Source of the DNA: Alitta virens
Lineage: Eukaryota > Annelida > Polychaeta > Phyllodocida > Nereididae
DNA length: 64,000 nucleotides
NCBI GenBank assembly: GCA_932294295.1
Contig: OW028574.1
Span: forward strand, 11,480,215-11,544,214
Reading direction: 5' to 3'
Made by a program: the position numbers and the translations under genes. How positions within the stretch are numbered: position 1 is the first letter of the stretch; each line of letters starts with the position of its first letter. Below the pieces are notes generated by a model. That model did no database searches. It worked only from the letters and a program-made list of their open reading frames with translations, and was not told the DNA's origin. Below are positions 54,201 through 63,083 of this stretch, in pieces.

Positions 54201-57200
54201 TTATTGTAGTGCTGTTTCTCATTGTTACTGATGGGAAGCTTGGTAAGCTAAATGACTAGCCGTCAGAGGCAGATGTAATGACGAGATGATGGAACTTTGT
54301 GTAGTATATGGCTGAGATTTAGCTGAAAAAGAATGGTGTGGCGAAGTTGTGAGCTTCAAGGGAAACTAGAAAATGCCACCATATGGTTTGACAACAATGA
54401 TTGTAGTTACAAAATTCAATCTGATATGTCCATGCAGCTTTGTTCATATATATTCTACACGTGCTCAAGTTCTCTTAATTCACGATTAACTGAATTTCAG
54501 GATTGTTATTTCCCTGACTCTATTCCTAGACCTGTACATATACTTTGATCTTTAATAACCCAGGCTTTGATTTCTTCAGGTTGTTGTGTCTGGCTGCTTA
54601 TTTTACTGCAGTTTGATGGATTTGCTTGGGGAAGTGGTCTCAGCAGAGCCGCCACAAGTAGCTCTTTTAGTATTTGTTTTGAAAGCTAGGAACAGGGGAA
54701 GGCCACTATAGTAACAGTTCCTACAGCCATGGAGTCACTAGCTGACTTTCCAAGGACATAAACCATAGCTCAATCAGCTTCAGTCTGTAAACATTCTGCC
54801 CAAGGGTGGCAAGTGTGGTGGATCTGGTGTTTGTAAATTTCCAGTTAATTGCTAAGAGGTGTCAGTAGTAGGACCACTGGGTTAACAGTTAAACAACCAG
54901 CTGAGACTAAATTGTTTTGAGTCAAAGACACTCTTCTTTCAGGTCAAATGGTTATAATTTTGGAATGGAGATTGGTGTTTCAATTTGAATAATCAAGAAG
55001 TATTTCATTAATGATATTTCTGTTCAGTTTGTACTGTCATGAAAATTCTATTACTCTGTGGGCTATATATATGTAATGAGTAATGTATTCTTCATTCTTA
55101 ATTGCCTGCAATTGAGTCCATGCCTGTCTTTGAGACTGGGGCAAATACCGACAAAACCTTGTCCTAAAGTGGTCCCCAGTCCTTTCAAATATTTATACAT
55201 TACTTTTTGTTAACTTGTACAAATGTATACGAAAGGGCAATAAAAGAGATTCTGATTCTTTGATGCCTTGCAGGACATAATACACTGTAACATAAAAATG
55301 CCATGTTTGCTTGATCAGAGTTGATTACATTTTGCAGACGTTTAGTATTTTGACTCAAGGGATTTGCCCTGGTCTCATTGCAAACCCACTGTCGTGAGCT
55401 ATTAAAAATTAAAATCCTTTATTTGTCTTGCACCTTTGACTTCTCTTAAGGTGACTAGCTATGAAAAGGCTTATGATCAATGCAATACAATGGGTCTTGT
55501 AGTTTCCAGTGATGTTTTTGTTACACTTTATTTTGAGTGATTTCTTTGATTGTTTTCAGGAGAAGCAGGGCAAAAGGGTGAGCATGGGACCCTTGAAGCT
55601 CGCTGCCATGAACGGCCTTTCCGTGTCCCGAGCCAGCGTCCTTGAACCTCCTCATTCGGATGACAGTCGAGCGCCTAAAGATGAGCGGGTAAATAGCCAT
55701 ACAAACCTCTTTAATTGCATAAGTTGAAGAAATCATTATATATTTGAGGATATTTATAAATATAGCCTGTAATGTCAATGTTTGATGCATTACTTAGAGC
55801 TGAACAATTTAGTGAATGTACGAAAATAGGAAGTTATCAGTGGACAGATTTGTGGTAGCCCAATGTACGACAAGTTGAAAGGTTTTTGAGTGCTACGTTA
55901 GTGCTGTGCTCTTGTATTTCGTTAAGTGCTTCCTGGCCTATATCTGTTGTTTCTGTTGAGTGACTGGCAGTTGACTCCTGCTTTACCAAGAAATAAGTGG
56001 CCCTCTTTTTTCTGTTTGCAGCGAAAAAACTTAGAGTGTAGATTAGAAGAAGGGCAGGTGCTGGTGGAATTTGAGCAGATTCCTAAGAAGAGCGGAACAG
56101 AGGACCTAGCCATCGCTAGTCGACCAGACAATAAAGACAGAAACCGTTTCAGAGATGTCTGTCCGTATGACCGCAACAGAGTTAAACTAACCCCTACCAA
56201 AGACAACCCAACAGGGTACATCAATGGCTCTCATATCAAGGTATGTGTTTTTGTTAATGGAATCCGTCATCTTCAGCATATTTTTTCATGAAATTGGATA
56301 TTCCTTGGCCAATTGGAGTCCTGGATTCATGTGATGACGTTTGGGGTTTAGATTCAAGTCTATTATAAGTTATGTAGGTCTAATATATAACACCACTGTG
56401 ATTGATATAACCTTGTGCAGTTGACTGTAATATGTTATATTAGTAATTGTATCTGTAAAGAGATTATTTGGTGGTCAAAAGAATAATTAATTCATGATTT
56501 TGAAACTCCTAGAGGCTGTCACAAACTGATGTGGACTGAACATAACTGAATACTGTTCAAGAACATTGTTTGACAACTCTCGGAGCAGGGCCGTACTTAT
56601 TTTATTTTGACTTGTCTTCTTTGCAGATGTCTGTAAAAGGAGAGCAGTTTTGGTATGTTGCCACTCAAGGTCCTCTTCCAAACACCGTGATAGATTTCTG
56701 GCAGTTGACTTGGGAAGGAAAGGTCGATGTCATAGCAATGTTGACTGATGTTGTTGAAAATGGCCGACCAAAATGTTTCCAGTACTGGCCTATGGAAATA
56801 GGCCCCCAGCATCGTTGCAAGTTTGGTGATGTATGTACAATACATTTTGTATATCTACTATTTCATGAATGTATATCAACAAAATTTTGTTTTCTATAGG
56901 AGTCCATTGTATTCATGATGGACTCTTGCCTTTGTTTACCTGGCCTTAATTATGAAGACAAAATGAAAAAATGTTTGCAGTATTATGATAATAATAGCAA
57001 AGGGGATGAAATATATAAATGAGGATAAAGATAAAACCCTAAAGTACACTTCTGAAGTCATTTTTCACCAGGTATAATTCTAGGCTTCCACTAAACGTTC
57101 GCCACGGTCCTCTTGACGAAATTTATGTAACTGTGGCTAAATTAAATGCTTGTGTTGCGAAAATCTGTCAAACTTAGGGGTGAAAATGCCTCTCAAGTGT

Positions 57201-58680
57201 ACACAAGAGAAACTGACGCTCCTATGTTTTTCACTGGGAATTAGAAACTTGTGAAAGCTGCTTCAAATAATGGTGGCTGAACTGTCTCGGTTGTGGCTAA
57301 AAAATTGGACTGCTTTAGCCTCAGTGGCAAAGGCTGGAATTAATTTAGAGGAAGCCTAGTATATGTAACATATTCATGAGCAAATCATGCGGGAACCGAT
57401 TCATAGCTCTCGCACCAAACGCTCACATATCACTGGATGAAATCTTGAGTTGCGTATATCAATCCCACTGAATTTGTTAAGTTTTCCTATTAATAATGCC
57501 ACAATGTTTTTTTTCACACAGTATCAAATCCAGCTACAGTTTGTGAATGACTCTGGGTCATACAAAACGCGAGGACTGCAAGTAAGACACATTCCTACGG
57601 GTGAACAGAGAATGGTCTGTCATCTCCAGTACACGGACTGGCCTGATCATGGGTGTCCTGAGGATGTATATGGGTTTTTAGGTAGGTATTTTGGTACAAA
57701 TAGCAAATATTGGTAACAGACATAAACCAAGCATTTAAATTTAAATTGCTCATTCGTTTATTGTATTTATAAATCTTAATTTGAACCTTTGCCAAATTCT
57801 AATTAAGTCAGAGGGTCCATTTTAATTCTATTCAGGTTAGGTTTAATGTAGATCCGTGTATGGGAAGTTTTAGTTTAGTGTTGTCAAATTTATGTAGCGT
57901 ACATACAAATAAAATTTAAAATGTTATGTAGCGCAACTTGCGGAATAGTTAAAATCTTCAGAGGCGCTGTATTGTAAAATATAAATGATTAAAGTTGACA
58001 GTAATAAAGATATAAATTAAAATTAATCAAAAAAGAAAGTTTTTGATTTGATTTAAAAGTGTCTGTAAAGTCAGCAAGTTTGATAAAAATTGGAATTTTA
58101 TTCCACCAAGCTATATATATATATAGAAATACATGCGGTTGCACTTTATAAAACAGTTAAAATGTAAAATGTAAATTTGATGTGTAAAAAGTTATTCAGT
58201 CTCATGTTAGTCTCTACATTATCGAAATTTCATTGATTTGTTTCCAGGTTTTATTGATGAAATAGAATCTGTTCAAAGGACCATTACAATGGACCAACAA
58301 GACAGAAAACCAAGTCCGGTCATAGTCCACTGTAGCGCAGGAGTGGGCCGTTCAGGAGTGGTCGTACTCACGCAGATCATGAAGGCTTGCTTGGAGCATA
58401 ATGTGGTACGTTTTACAGTATTAATGCATATTGTTGGTACGATTGTAATTAACATTGAATGCCTCGCTTAGATTGGCATCATCGCAAAATTTAGAAGACA
58501 AAATTTGGAAGCACGAGTAATGTTCGATAACTGATTTTTGCTCTTTTTCAGAATGTTGATGTTCCAACGATGTTAACACAGCTTCGATCCCAACGTATGC
58601 ATCTTGTACAGACTGTCAGTCAATATAGTTTTGTGTACAAGACTCTAATCCAGTACCTGAAGAATTTCAGACTTATTTGA
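21232..58680 (+). CDS. PTPN14/PTPN21-like (Pez): FERM-domain protein tyrosine phosphatase, PTPN14/PTPN21 (Pez) type
   Basis: Seventeen exons keep frame throughout: 21232-21402, 23699-23868, 30094-30191, 32230-32300, 33592-33750, 34015-34194, 34795-34877, 35052-35102, 35201-35252, 35347-35404, 35658-36868, 55560-55688, 56022-56240, 56627-56830, 57522-57681, 58248-58405 and 58552-58680. That gives 1100 residues, near the 1170-1190 of vertebrate PTPN14 and PTPN21. FERM domain: about 1-310 ([14 protein letters not shown] is nearly identical to PTPN14). Linker: APDYETVM, a YAP-binding-type PPxY (PPPPYPRP, about 560-564), STPDL and SPDLVSRR, and a Gln run. PTP domain: about 840-1095, with the WPD loop at 992-994 and the signature [10 protein letters not shown] (C1034, R1040). 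The phosphotyrosine loop reads RNRV (862-865) and lacks the usual Tyr, as PTPN14 also does, so activity may be low. The family acts at cell junctions and restrains YAP. PTPN14 and PTPN21 arose by vertebrate duplication, so this is probably the single pre-duplication gene. Confidence 0.93.
21403..23698 (+). other. Phosphatase intron 1
   Basis: 2.3 kb of AT-rich sequence from donor GAG|GTAAAT to acceptor CTTTTCAG. No additional exon, RNA or recognised repeat was seen. Confidence 0.6.
23937..24690. repeat. 26-bp minisatellite, 29 copies, with higher-order structure
   Basis: The consensus unit is GTGTGCAATTGGGAGTGCTG plus TATATT or TAAATT. Two variable sites (tgtgc/cgtga/ggtga and gtgc/ttc/tac) define unit types. 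Their order repeats as an 8-unit block twice (208 bp each), then as a 6-unit block (156 bp) from which one two-unit pair is missing, then more homogeneous copies at the right end. The array starts about 70 bp after the exon 2 donor at 23868. Because 26 is not a multiple of 3 and the unit lacks stops on the minus strand, all three minus frames stay open across it. These are not genes. Confidence 0.95.
28133..28203. repeat. GTCA/GTCG tetranucleotide microsatellite followed by TAGC/TATC repeats
   Basis: Imperfect GTCA and GTCG units run from about 28133 to 28187 and grade into CTAGCTAT units to about 28203. It lies in phosphatase intron 2, about 65 bp before a SINE fragment. Confidence 0.85.
28268..28395 (-). 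mobile_element. Truncated SINE copy, minus strand
   Basis: Plus-strand GCCAGAGGCAGACGTTATGATG, then TGGAATCCACACCATGTTA, then TTTTACTTGCCTCAG match the element at 48958-49148 in the same order. The tRNA-like head is missing or too diverged to see. Confidence 0.65.
29448..29503. repeat. TTCTA pentanucleotide microsatellite
   Basis: About eleven imperfect TTCTA units lie within phosphatase intron 2. Confidence 0.9.
30192..35657 (+). other. Phosphatase introns between exons 3 and 11
   Basis: Introns of 2.0, 1.3, 0.3, 0.6, 0.2, 0.1, 0.1 and 0.3 kb separate the exons that encode the second half of FERM and the start of the linker. All have GT-AG borders. The A-rich stretch at 34230-34370 may be a decayed repeat. 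No other gene was seen. Confidence 0.6.
37244..37343 (+). CDS. Candidate extra linker exon of the phosphatase
   Basis: After the acceptor GGTTTAG, 33 codons follow in frame with exon 11 (starting [12 protein letters not shown]). They end at a good donor GC|GTGAGT in phase 1. Exon 12 needs phase 0, so another exon would be required; none was found. The acceptor has a poor pyrimidine tract. It may be a rare exon or chance. Confidence 0.25.
38033..38498 (+). mobile_element. Two adjacent SINE copies, plus strand, ending in a TCTA microsatellite
   Basis: A partial copy at 38033-38110 (CAGCTGGACATT ... GGCAAGTAAAAGA) is followed by a fuller copy from about 38186. The fuller copy has a tRNA-like head with B-box GGTTCAATCC near 38241, then CAGCTGGATCAGGATG, ATGAGACGTTAAA, GCTGAGGCAAGTAAA and GGTAGACTCC, and ends with (CTAT)n at 38478-38498. 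The same order of blocks is seen, inverted, at 48958-49148. Confidence 0.75.
38690..39260. other. GC-shifted island of unknown origin
   Basis: This segment has higher GC and CpG than its surroundings and long overlapping open frames on both strands (38844-39032 plus, 38900-39250 minus). No product matches a family I know, and no splice borders frame it. It may be a fragment of a transposon or a foreign repeat. Confidence 0.3.
40601..40660. repeat. 15-bp tandem repeat, four copies
   Basis: Units ATGATTACACGTGTC, ATGATTACACATGTC (twice) and a degenerate fourth copy. It is intronic. Confidence 0.9.
41140..41600 (+). promoter_or_regulatory. Promoter-like region inside phosphatase intron 11
   Basis: A GC box (CCCCGCCCCC, about 41149-41158), CpG-rich sequence with CACGTG and GCGACGTCATGGCG (about 41308-41336), and three 19-bp repeats starting at 41525, 41544 and 41563. 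Each repeat begins CTTCAAAGTG and carries an ACGT core; the inverse of the first part, CTTTGAA, resembles a TCF/LEF site. The CpG density stands out from the surrounding AT-rich intron. An ATG exon with a good donor follows at once. Promoter activity is inferred. Confidence 0.5.
41601..48381 (+). CDS. Possible nested gene (or alternative phosphatase exons) for a 781-residue acidic protein, unrecognised
   Basis: Four exons, all phase 0: 41601-41672 (ATG; 24 basic codons ending NWLSRK|GTGAGT), 42573-44582 (670 codons), 46593-46790 (66 codons) and 48316-48381 (22 codons with TAG). The large exon is solid: a 2-kb open frame with acceptor CCATTTGTAG and donor CTA|GTAAGT. It encodes a disordered Asp/Glu/Ser-rich chain with a basic patch ([20 protein letters not shown]), many Asp-Ser repeats, a Cys/Trp-containing hydrophobic block near its end (residues about 635-660 of the join), and a His/Gln tail. 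An internal ATG at 42600 could also start it. The third exon is basic and may instead be a first exon (ATG 46653). ATTAAA lies 14 bases after the stop. No domain is recognised and no function is claimed. Exon 2 confidence is high, the chain moderate. Confidence 0.55.
44977..45110. mobile_element. Palindromic MITE, copy 1
   Basis: Left arm TGACGTCATGTGCATCCAGG (45002-) then ACTTCCATTGGTTAA; the right arm reads as its inverse (CCAATAAGAGTCCTGGACTAACATGACGTC, to 45090) around a loop of about 17 bases. TTCATAGACTTAGAAA flanks the left side. The same plan occurs at 46213-46350 and in part at 56290-56372. Confidence 0.7.
46213..46350. mobile_element. Palindromic MITE, copy 2
   Basis: TCATAGATTTAGAAAC, then TGACGACATGTGAATCCAGG, then TCTCCTATTGGCTAAC, a short loop, then the inverted arm CAGCCAATGGGAGTCCTGGA and the outer end TTTTCAAGTCTAGTAAG. 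It is diverged from copy 1 but collinear. It lies 240 bp before the third exon of the possible nested gene. Confidence 0.7.
48395..48400 (+). terminator. Poly(A) signal of the possible nested gene
   Basis: ATTAAA begins 14 bases after the TAG at 48379. The position would give an unusually short 3' UTR, so it is weak support. Confidence 0.3.
48958..49148 (-). mobile_element. SINE copy, minus strand
   Basis: On the minus strand: B-box-like GGTTCGATTCC (about 49121-49135), GAGCTACATCCCAGCTGGACGT, CGCATGAGACGTTG, GTCTATGCTGAGGCAAGTAAAAGACCC, and ACATGGTGTGGACTCC, ending GTCTGCCCCTGGCTG. It is collinear with 38186-38498 on the other strand. This is the least decayed copy in the window. Confidence 0.8.
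50614..50880 (-). pseudogene. Decayed coding-like fragment on the minus strand
   Basis: One minus-strand frame reads like protein (for example [20 protein letters not shown], then [20 protein letters not shown]) but has internal TAG and TGA stops. The opposite strand is open only by coincidence. The source family is not recognised; an old retrocopy or a transposon fragment are both possible. Confidence 0.3.
51201..51260. repeat. Perfect 30-bp tandem duplication
   Basis: Two identical 30-bp units (CAATTTGTAGACAGTTCTAG...) abut exactly, which points to a recent slippage or duplication event in intron 11. Confidence 0.95.
51860..51988 (+). mobile_element. Possible retroposon 3' end with TCTTA tail
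   Basis: A non-coding stretch ending in AAATACAATTT runs straight into about six TCTTA units (51960-51988). Such microsatellite tails are typical of 3' ends of CR1-like LINEs or SINEs, but no reverse-transcriptase frame is present. Confidence 0.35.
54084..54176 (+). CDS. Candidate phase-0 cassette exon of the phosphatase
   Basis: The acceptor TTTTGTGTGGTGCAG is followed by 31 open codons ([17 protein letters not shown]...) and donor ATG|GTAAAT, phase 0 on both sides. It would therefore insert in frame before the exon at 55560. It does not match a remembered PTPN14 segment and may be chance. Confidence 0.2.
54247..54290 (-). mobile_element. SINE 3' fragment
   Basis: GTCAGAGGCAGATGTAATGACG plus a few flanking bases match the conserved 3' block of the SINE family, in minus orientation. 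Confidence 0.45.
55130..55262 (+). mobile_element. CR1/L2-like LINE 3' end
   Basis: The stretch ends GGGCAATAAAAGAGATTCTGATTCTT. An AATAAA-containing 3' UTR followed by GATTCT repeats is the usual tail of CR1/L2-clade LINEs. No coding part is left. Confidence 0.5.
56290..56372. mobile_element. Partial palindromic MITE, copy 3
   Basis: CCAATTGGAGTCCTGGATTCATGTGATGACGT, then TTAGATTCAAGTCTATTATAAG, match the right half of copies 1 and 2. It lies in the phosphatase intron between the exons ending 56240 and starting 56627. Confidence 0.55.
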
Positions 58681-59963
58681 GTCATTTCGTTGTGGTTCCT
58701 TGTTTTTACACCAGGGCATTTTGTTAGCTGATCACGCTGCCATCTGGATTATTCTTCGTTCATTACAGAAGATAACTGGCTTTGCCCAGGGTGTGCTGTT
58801 ATATATGAACTATTGCATAGTGCATCATTGACAATAATTGGTATGGTGTCCAGCATTCTTCGTTGCAATATTATCTTTTAATCATGTATTATTGGTCTGA
58901 CTTGTTGATCGAGCAGAAACACATTTTTTATGAAAAAAATGTTCTCAAAAAATGGTCACAAGACTAAAATTTTACAGAAATCTTAAATTTGTGGAATTGT
59001 GGGAACAACTCAAGTATTGCTTTCAATCAAAATTGAAGTAAAAATCAGTGAGATAGATTTTAACATTTCTTATTTCAGATGCCAGGAATTTTTTTATAAT
59101 CTTTGGAAATTTTAAATATATATCAGCTGTGATGTGGAAAACAAAGTGAAGACGATGTGGCTTGATAAAACTTTGATGAATTTGTGTATAATATATCCGT
59201 CCCAAAATTAAACTTCTTAATATCGTCAAATATATTCTCGTCCATATTATCCTGTGATAAAAAAGAATTTTCATGCGCAGAGAATAAATGCTTATTTAGT
59301 TATATGTTACAAGGTGTGGTGTAACATAAGATGACCATCGTCATTGTCATTATCAATAGTATGTTATACTTGTTTTCTTTGCGTGTACTGATGTACCAGT
59401 GACTGCTTGTTGTAAACACTAATTAAGCATTACATTGTCACTATTTCACTTGGCTATATATTTAATGAAATCAATGCTATGAATTCCATGATTTTTCTAT
59501 ATTGTAATTTTGTTCATACCTTTGTGTATTTCTGTTTGTTATCACCATATATTTTATTTGCGGGTTAGTCATCTTAGAAATGTAATTCGGGAACGTAGTC
59601 GCAATGAAATTTTTCAGTACACAATTACTTTTATCGCAGATCTGAATATCTCCTTGTTGTAATCACGGTCACTTGTTCAGTAAACATAAAACTGGCCGAA
59701 TGCTGTTTGTTGAGTTATGTGCAGATATTGTTGATATACATTGTATAGTTTGATGGTGCCAATTACAGAACATGTATTAGCCTATTGTAAAATCTTTCAA
59801 AACTTGAAACTTCTCTTCAATGTGCTGTAGAGGACCATGTATGCCTATCGACTGGATTCTTCGTCAGTCAAGGGCATGACAGTTGATAATACGATTATGC
59901 ATTTATTTTTGTTAATCAAATTGTACATTTGGTTGTATATAAACTTCATGAACAGCCATTAAA
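58681..59963 (+). other. 3' UTR of the phosphatase with two candidate poly(A) signals
   Basis: No coding frame follows the TGA at 58678. AATAAA at 59283-59288 and ATTAAA at 59958-59963 would give 3' UTRs of about 0.6 and 1.3 kb. Confidence 0.5.
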
Positions 59964-60575
59964 TGATTATGTAAAACACCAATTTACACTCGTTTTAAAG
60001 TCTTTTCTGCAAAATCTTTAATATATTAAACTGGAAAGATTTGCTCTCCATGAAATCTGTGAATGTCATCCAAATTAAGAATTTCTTTTAAAGAGTTCCA
60101 TGAGGTATAATTTCTCTTCTCATATTAATGGTAAAGACATTTGAATAGTCCCTAATCATTTATATTAGAACGGGCTGTTTACTTAATTATGTGCCTTGGA
60201 AGTATATGGTCATAATATTTCCATACTGGGGTCCTCGCCAGCAACAGCATGGCTGTCTAGGACACGAAGATCACATGCAGTTCTGTACTATACATAATTA
60301 TATATATAGAGAGAAGATGAAACGGAAATTTTGGTTGACATGATTTCTTGCCAATTAATCATTTACAATAAAAAGCATTTTGTCTTTCTTACCGAAAAAA
60401 TCACACAGTGGTGTTCCTGAGAATTTTTTCCACAAAGCTACCCCACTTTAAGTCCAGTTTAATATCCAATATTAATGGCAATTCATTATTGAATGTAAAC
60501 ACACCGAATTTCTTGGATCGCATTTCGCGTCATGCTAATTTTCTGTTGACCGGGCTGAGATCATTCTGATTGCCT

Positions 60576-60723
60576 ATTGGTCAGTAGCATCGTGACATTG
60601 ACATTGGCCACAGCCAATCAGATCACGGCAACAATCGCCGTGACGTCATCAGGTCTCTGATGTCACTAGTCCAGTAGCCACCTCCCTAAATTCCAGTTTT
60701 TGTACCCCCGGCTGTTATATAAA
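60576..60723 (+). promoter_or_regulatory. Promoter-like cluster: CCAAT boxes, CRE and TATA
   Basis: Inverted CCAAT (ATTGG, 60576-60580), CCAAT (60614-60618), a perfect TGACGTCA (60641-60648) and TATATAAA (60716-60723) occur in the order and spacing of a classical core promoter pointing right. No exon-like frame follows in the next 1.5 kb. The CCAAT boxes sit in a partly palindromic context similar to the MITE family, so the cluster may be transposon-derived. Confidence 0.35.
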
Positions 60724-61410
60724 CAATAGTTTACTCATTTGAAAGCTTAGAACATGAACTTTCCATTTTTGTGGGGTGTCATGTTCAGATCAGTCGCCTA
60801 ACATCACCATATTAGGTCAAAGGTGACAATGTCCATATTTAGAAATTCATAATCAATAACTTGATATTTGCCATCAGTTAGTGGGTTCTTGCCATATTTT
60901 CACCAAAGATGGTATAGTTTTCATCAGTAAGGTCTTTCGGTGGAAAATGAAGAGAAATCAAAATTTTGAAAACTCACATACCCGTATTTGGCAAGGAATT
61001 TCAATTTTAAGAGAAAAAATCAACTTCTTTGTTTTTGATTTTTTTTTTCTACAAAAATAATGTGTTATACTACTAATAATACACTTAATAAAATTCACAT
61101 AACCTCTCTTTCAAGTGATGTATGTTTTATTGGTATCCATAGCAACAAGCAAATGAAAATGTTTACTTTAGCAACCAGTGTCTCTTCAATTCTGTGATCA
61201 ATGTAATCATTAATGACTTAAACATCCATCATAAATACCTAAATATATTATATATTATTTCAAATTTTCACTAAAAAATTACTTATATAGACCAGTAAAA
61301 AGATTTACATTCACAATAATAATTCGGTTTACTTTTATTTCAAATTTGATCTATTTTTAGAGCTAAATGTAGCAAACTTTCAGGCAAAAATTAGGTCTAT
61401 GTTTAATTGA
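60724..61410. other. AT-rich non-coding DNA, probable interspersed repeat
   Basis: No frame or RNA seen. The phrase ATCCATAGCAACAAG near 61136 is one of several similar CCATGGCAAC-type motifs (also near 61493, 61706 and 61867), which suggests one long diverged repeat across 60.8-62.3 kb. Confidence 0.4.
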
Positions 61411-61411
61411 G

Positions 61412-61702
61412 GCTTAAGCATCTTGGTTTATGTGCATGTTATATTGTTGATAAAATGTTAATTTTTGCTCATATGTTCATCTTTTCCACTATCCATGGCA
61501 ACCATATAAACAAATCCAATACTTCAGCAATGACTGTCTTGAGCTAATAGAGGCAAACTCCAAAAAAGATGGATATTTCAGAAGTTGGTGACACTTAAAG
61601 GGTTGATGGTCATATTACACATAATTTTATTCTCAAAATCCTCTACTGTTAAAATTTTTGTTTGCCATGTCAAAAGTGGTAAGTAAGGGTCTTAAAATTT
61701 GC
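61412..61702 (+). repeat. Left arm of a 0.3-kb inverted repeat
   Basis: The sequence from GCTTAAGCATCTTGGTTTA to GGGTCTTAAAATTTG reappears in inverse orientation at 63693-63999 with only scattered differences. The loop is about 2.0 kb. Confidence 0.9.
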
Positions 61703-62307
61703 TTCCATGGCAACAAGTCCCTGAATATTTAAACCCAATATTAAAATTAATTTTATTCACTAACTTTGGCAATACAATTGAAAAATGTTTGATATTTGGC
61801 AAAAATGTTCAGGTATCTACAGCAATTGGAAAACAATATAAAGTATTTAAAAATTGTATAACCCTGTTGCCATGGTAACAAAAAACAGGTGTATTTGCAA
61901 ATTTTTACCAATAGTACCTATTAGAAGTTTTATTTAAGTTATATATATTATCCACAAATAAGGCATGCTTTGGCACAACCAACACCTGCTGTTATCATTC
62001 ACATGATTTCAGTTTTGTAAATAAATAATGCTGCTATGATGACCGGTTTGAAATTTAAGTAATTTTTCAGTGAATTGTGCACTGCCATAAATTCATACTT
62101 ATAGCAATGTTTGTTCAAAATTTTATAATTGATATCATGCAAGATTTTTAATTATCTCCCTAGAAAGCTCATGCTTGAACAGGCCTGCTAAGGGTGTACT
62201 TGAAAAGTCAACAGGGTATGTGTCTCATAATTGAAGACTCTTATACAAGTAAATAAATAAATAATGTTATGGCCACAAAAGCAAATACATATCTTTGCAT
62301 TAAAAAA
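61703..62307. other. Non-coding DNA in the inverted-repeat loop
   Basis: AT-rich, without gene or RNA. It continues the CCATGGCAAC-type repeat seen to the left and ends at the MITE. Confidence 0.4.
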
Positions 62308-63005
62308 TACAGTGCAACCTGTGTTAAGTGGTCAGCCAAGGGAGGTGGCCAAGGTGGGTGCTGAAGTCAGGTGCACTAGGTGAAGATGATAGTTTGGGTC
62401 TTGCAGCAATGGTGTTTGAAATTGCAAACACGTTTTTGTATGAATATTGACATTTAATTTAATGCTTTTATTTGTTAATATTTTCATAGATATTGACTTA
62501 TTAAAATATGCTCCAATTCAAATGGTTGGACTACCGGAATAAATACTGTACTATGAAATTTTTTTCATTTTTTGTTTACATTGCCAGCAGCACTCATAAT
62601 AGTAAGATTCTAACATTAGCACAAAGTGGTCAAAAGATATAATCCGGATATAATGATATTTAAACTTTAAAAGAAAGGGACAATGTAATAAGGGGTAAAA
62701 TATATGACAGGTGATAGAATTTGTGTCTTTTGTTATACTTCCATATGGTGATGCAATATAACATAATACCAGACTTCATGGCTCCACTGGTCTGTTATAA
62801 TAGGGGCAACTGACCACTAAGCACAGGTCAGGATGGGGGTTCGGTGGGGGTTTGGGGTGGAATCTGCTGACCACTGGCCACAGAATGGAGGTGGCTGCTA
62901 AATTCAGGTGCATTTACATGGTATTTCGTTCGGGGGGAATCAGACTGACCACTGAGGCCAGGTGGCTGCTCTAAAGAGGTGACCACTAAGGCAGGTTGCA
63001 CTGTA
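62308..63005. mobile_element. 698-bp MITE, pogo/Tc1-mariner-like, with TA target duplication
   Basis: TACAGTGCAACCTG (62308-62321) is mirrored exactly by CAGGTTGCACTGTA (62992-63005), so the ends are TA|CAGTGCAACCTG with a TA duplication. The inverted similarity extends further as TTAAGTGGTCA versus TTAGTGGTCA. GACCACT and AGGTGG(C/T) motifs recur inside as subterminal repeats (about 62810-62985). No transposase frame is present. Confidence 0.85.
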
Positions 63006-63029
63006 TATACAAAAATCAGTCAACTTGTT

Positions 63030-63045
63030 AGAGAGAGAGAGAGAC

Positions 63046-63083
<38 letters not shown>
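63030..63083. repeat. GA dinucleotide microsatellite
   Basis: (GA)n interrupted by ACA and AAGA, 25 bp to the right of the MITE end. Confidence 0.9.

Larger units (their letters stand above)
36869..55559 (+). other. 18.7-kb phosphatase intron 11, host of a possible nested gene
   Basis: Exon 11 ends at 36868 and exon 12 starts at 55560. Both borders are phase 0, so the exons join directly. PTPN14 has about 100-200 more residues at this point of the linker, so small exons could be hidden here. Besides the nested-gene exons it holds SINE, MITE, LINE and simple-repeat sequence, described separately. Parts with nothing recognised: about 39.3-40.5, 49.2-50.5 and 52.0-54.0 kb. Confidence 0.6.
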
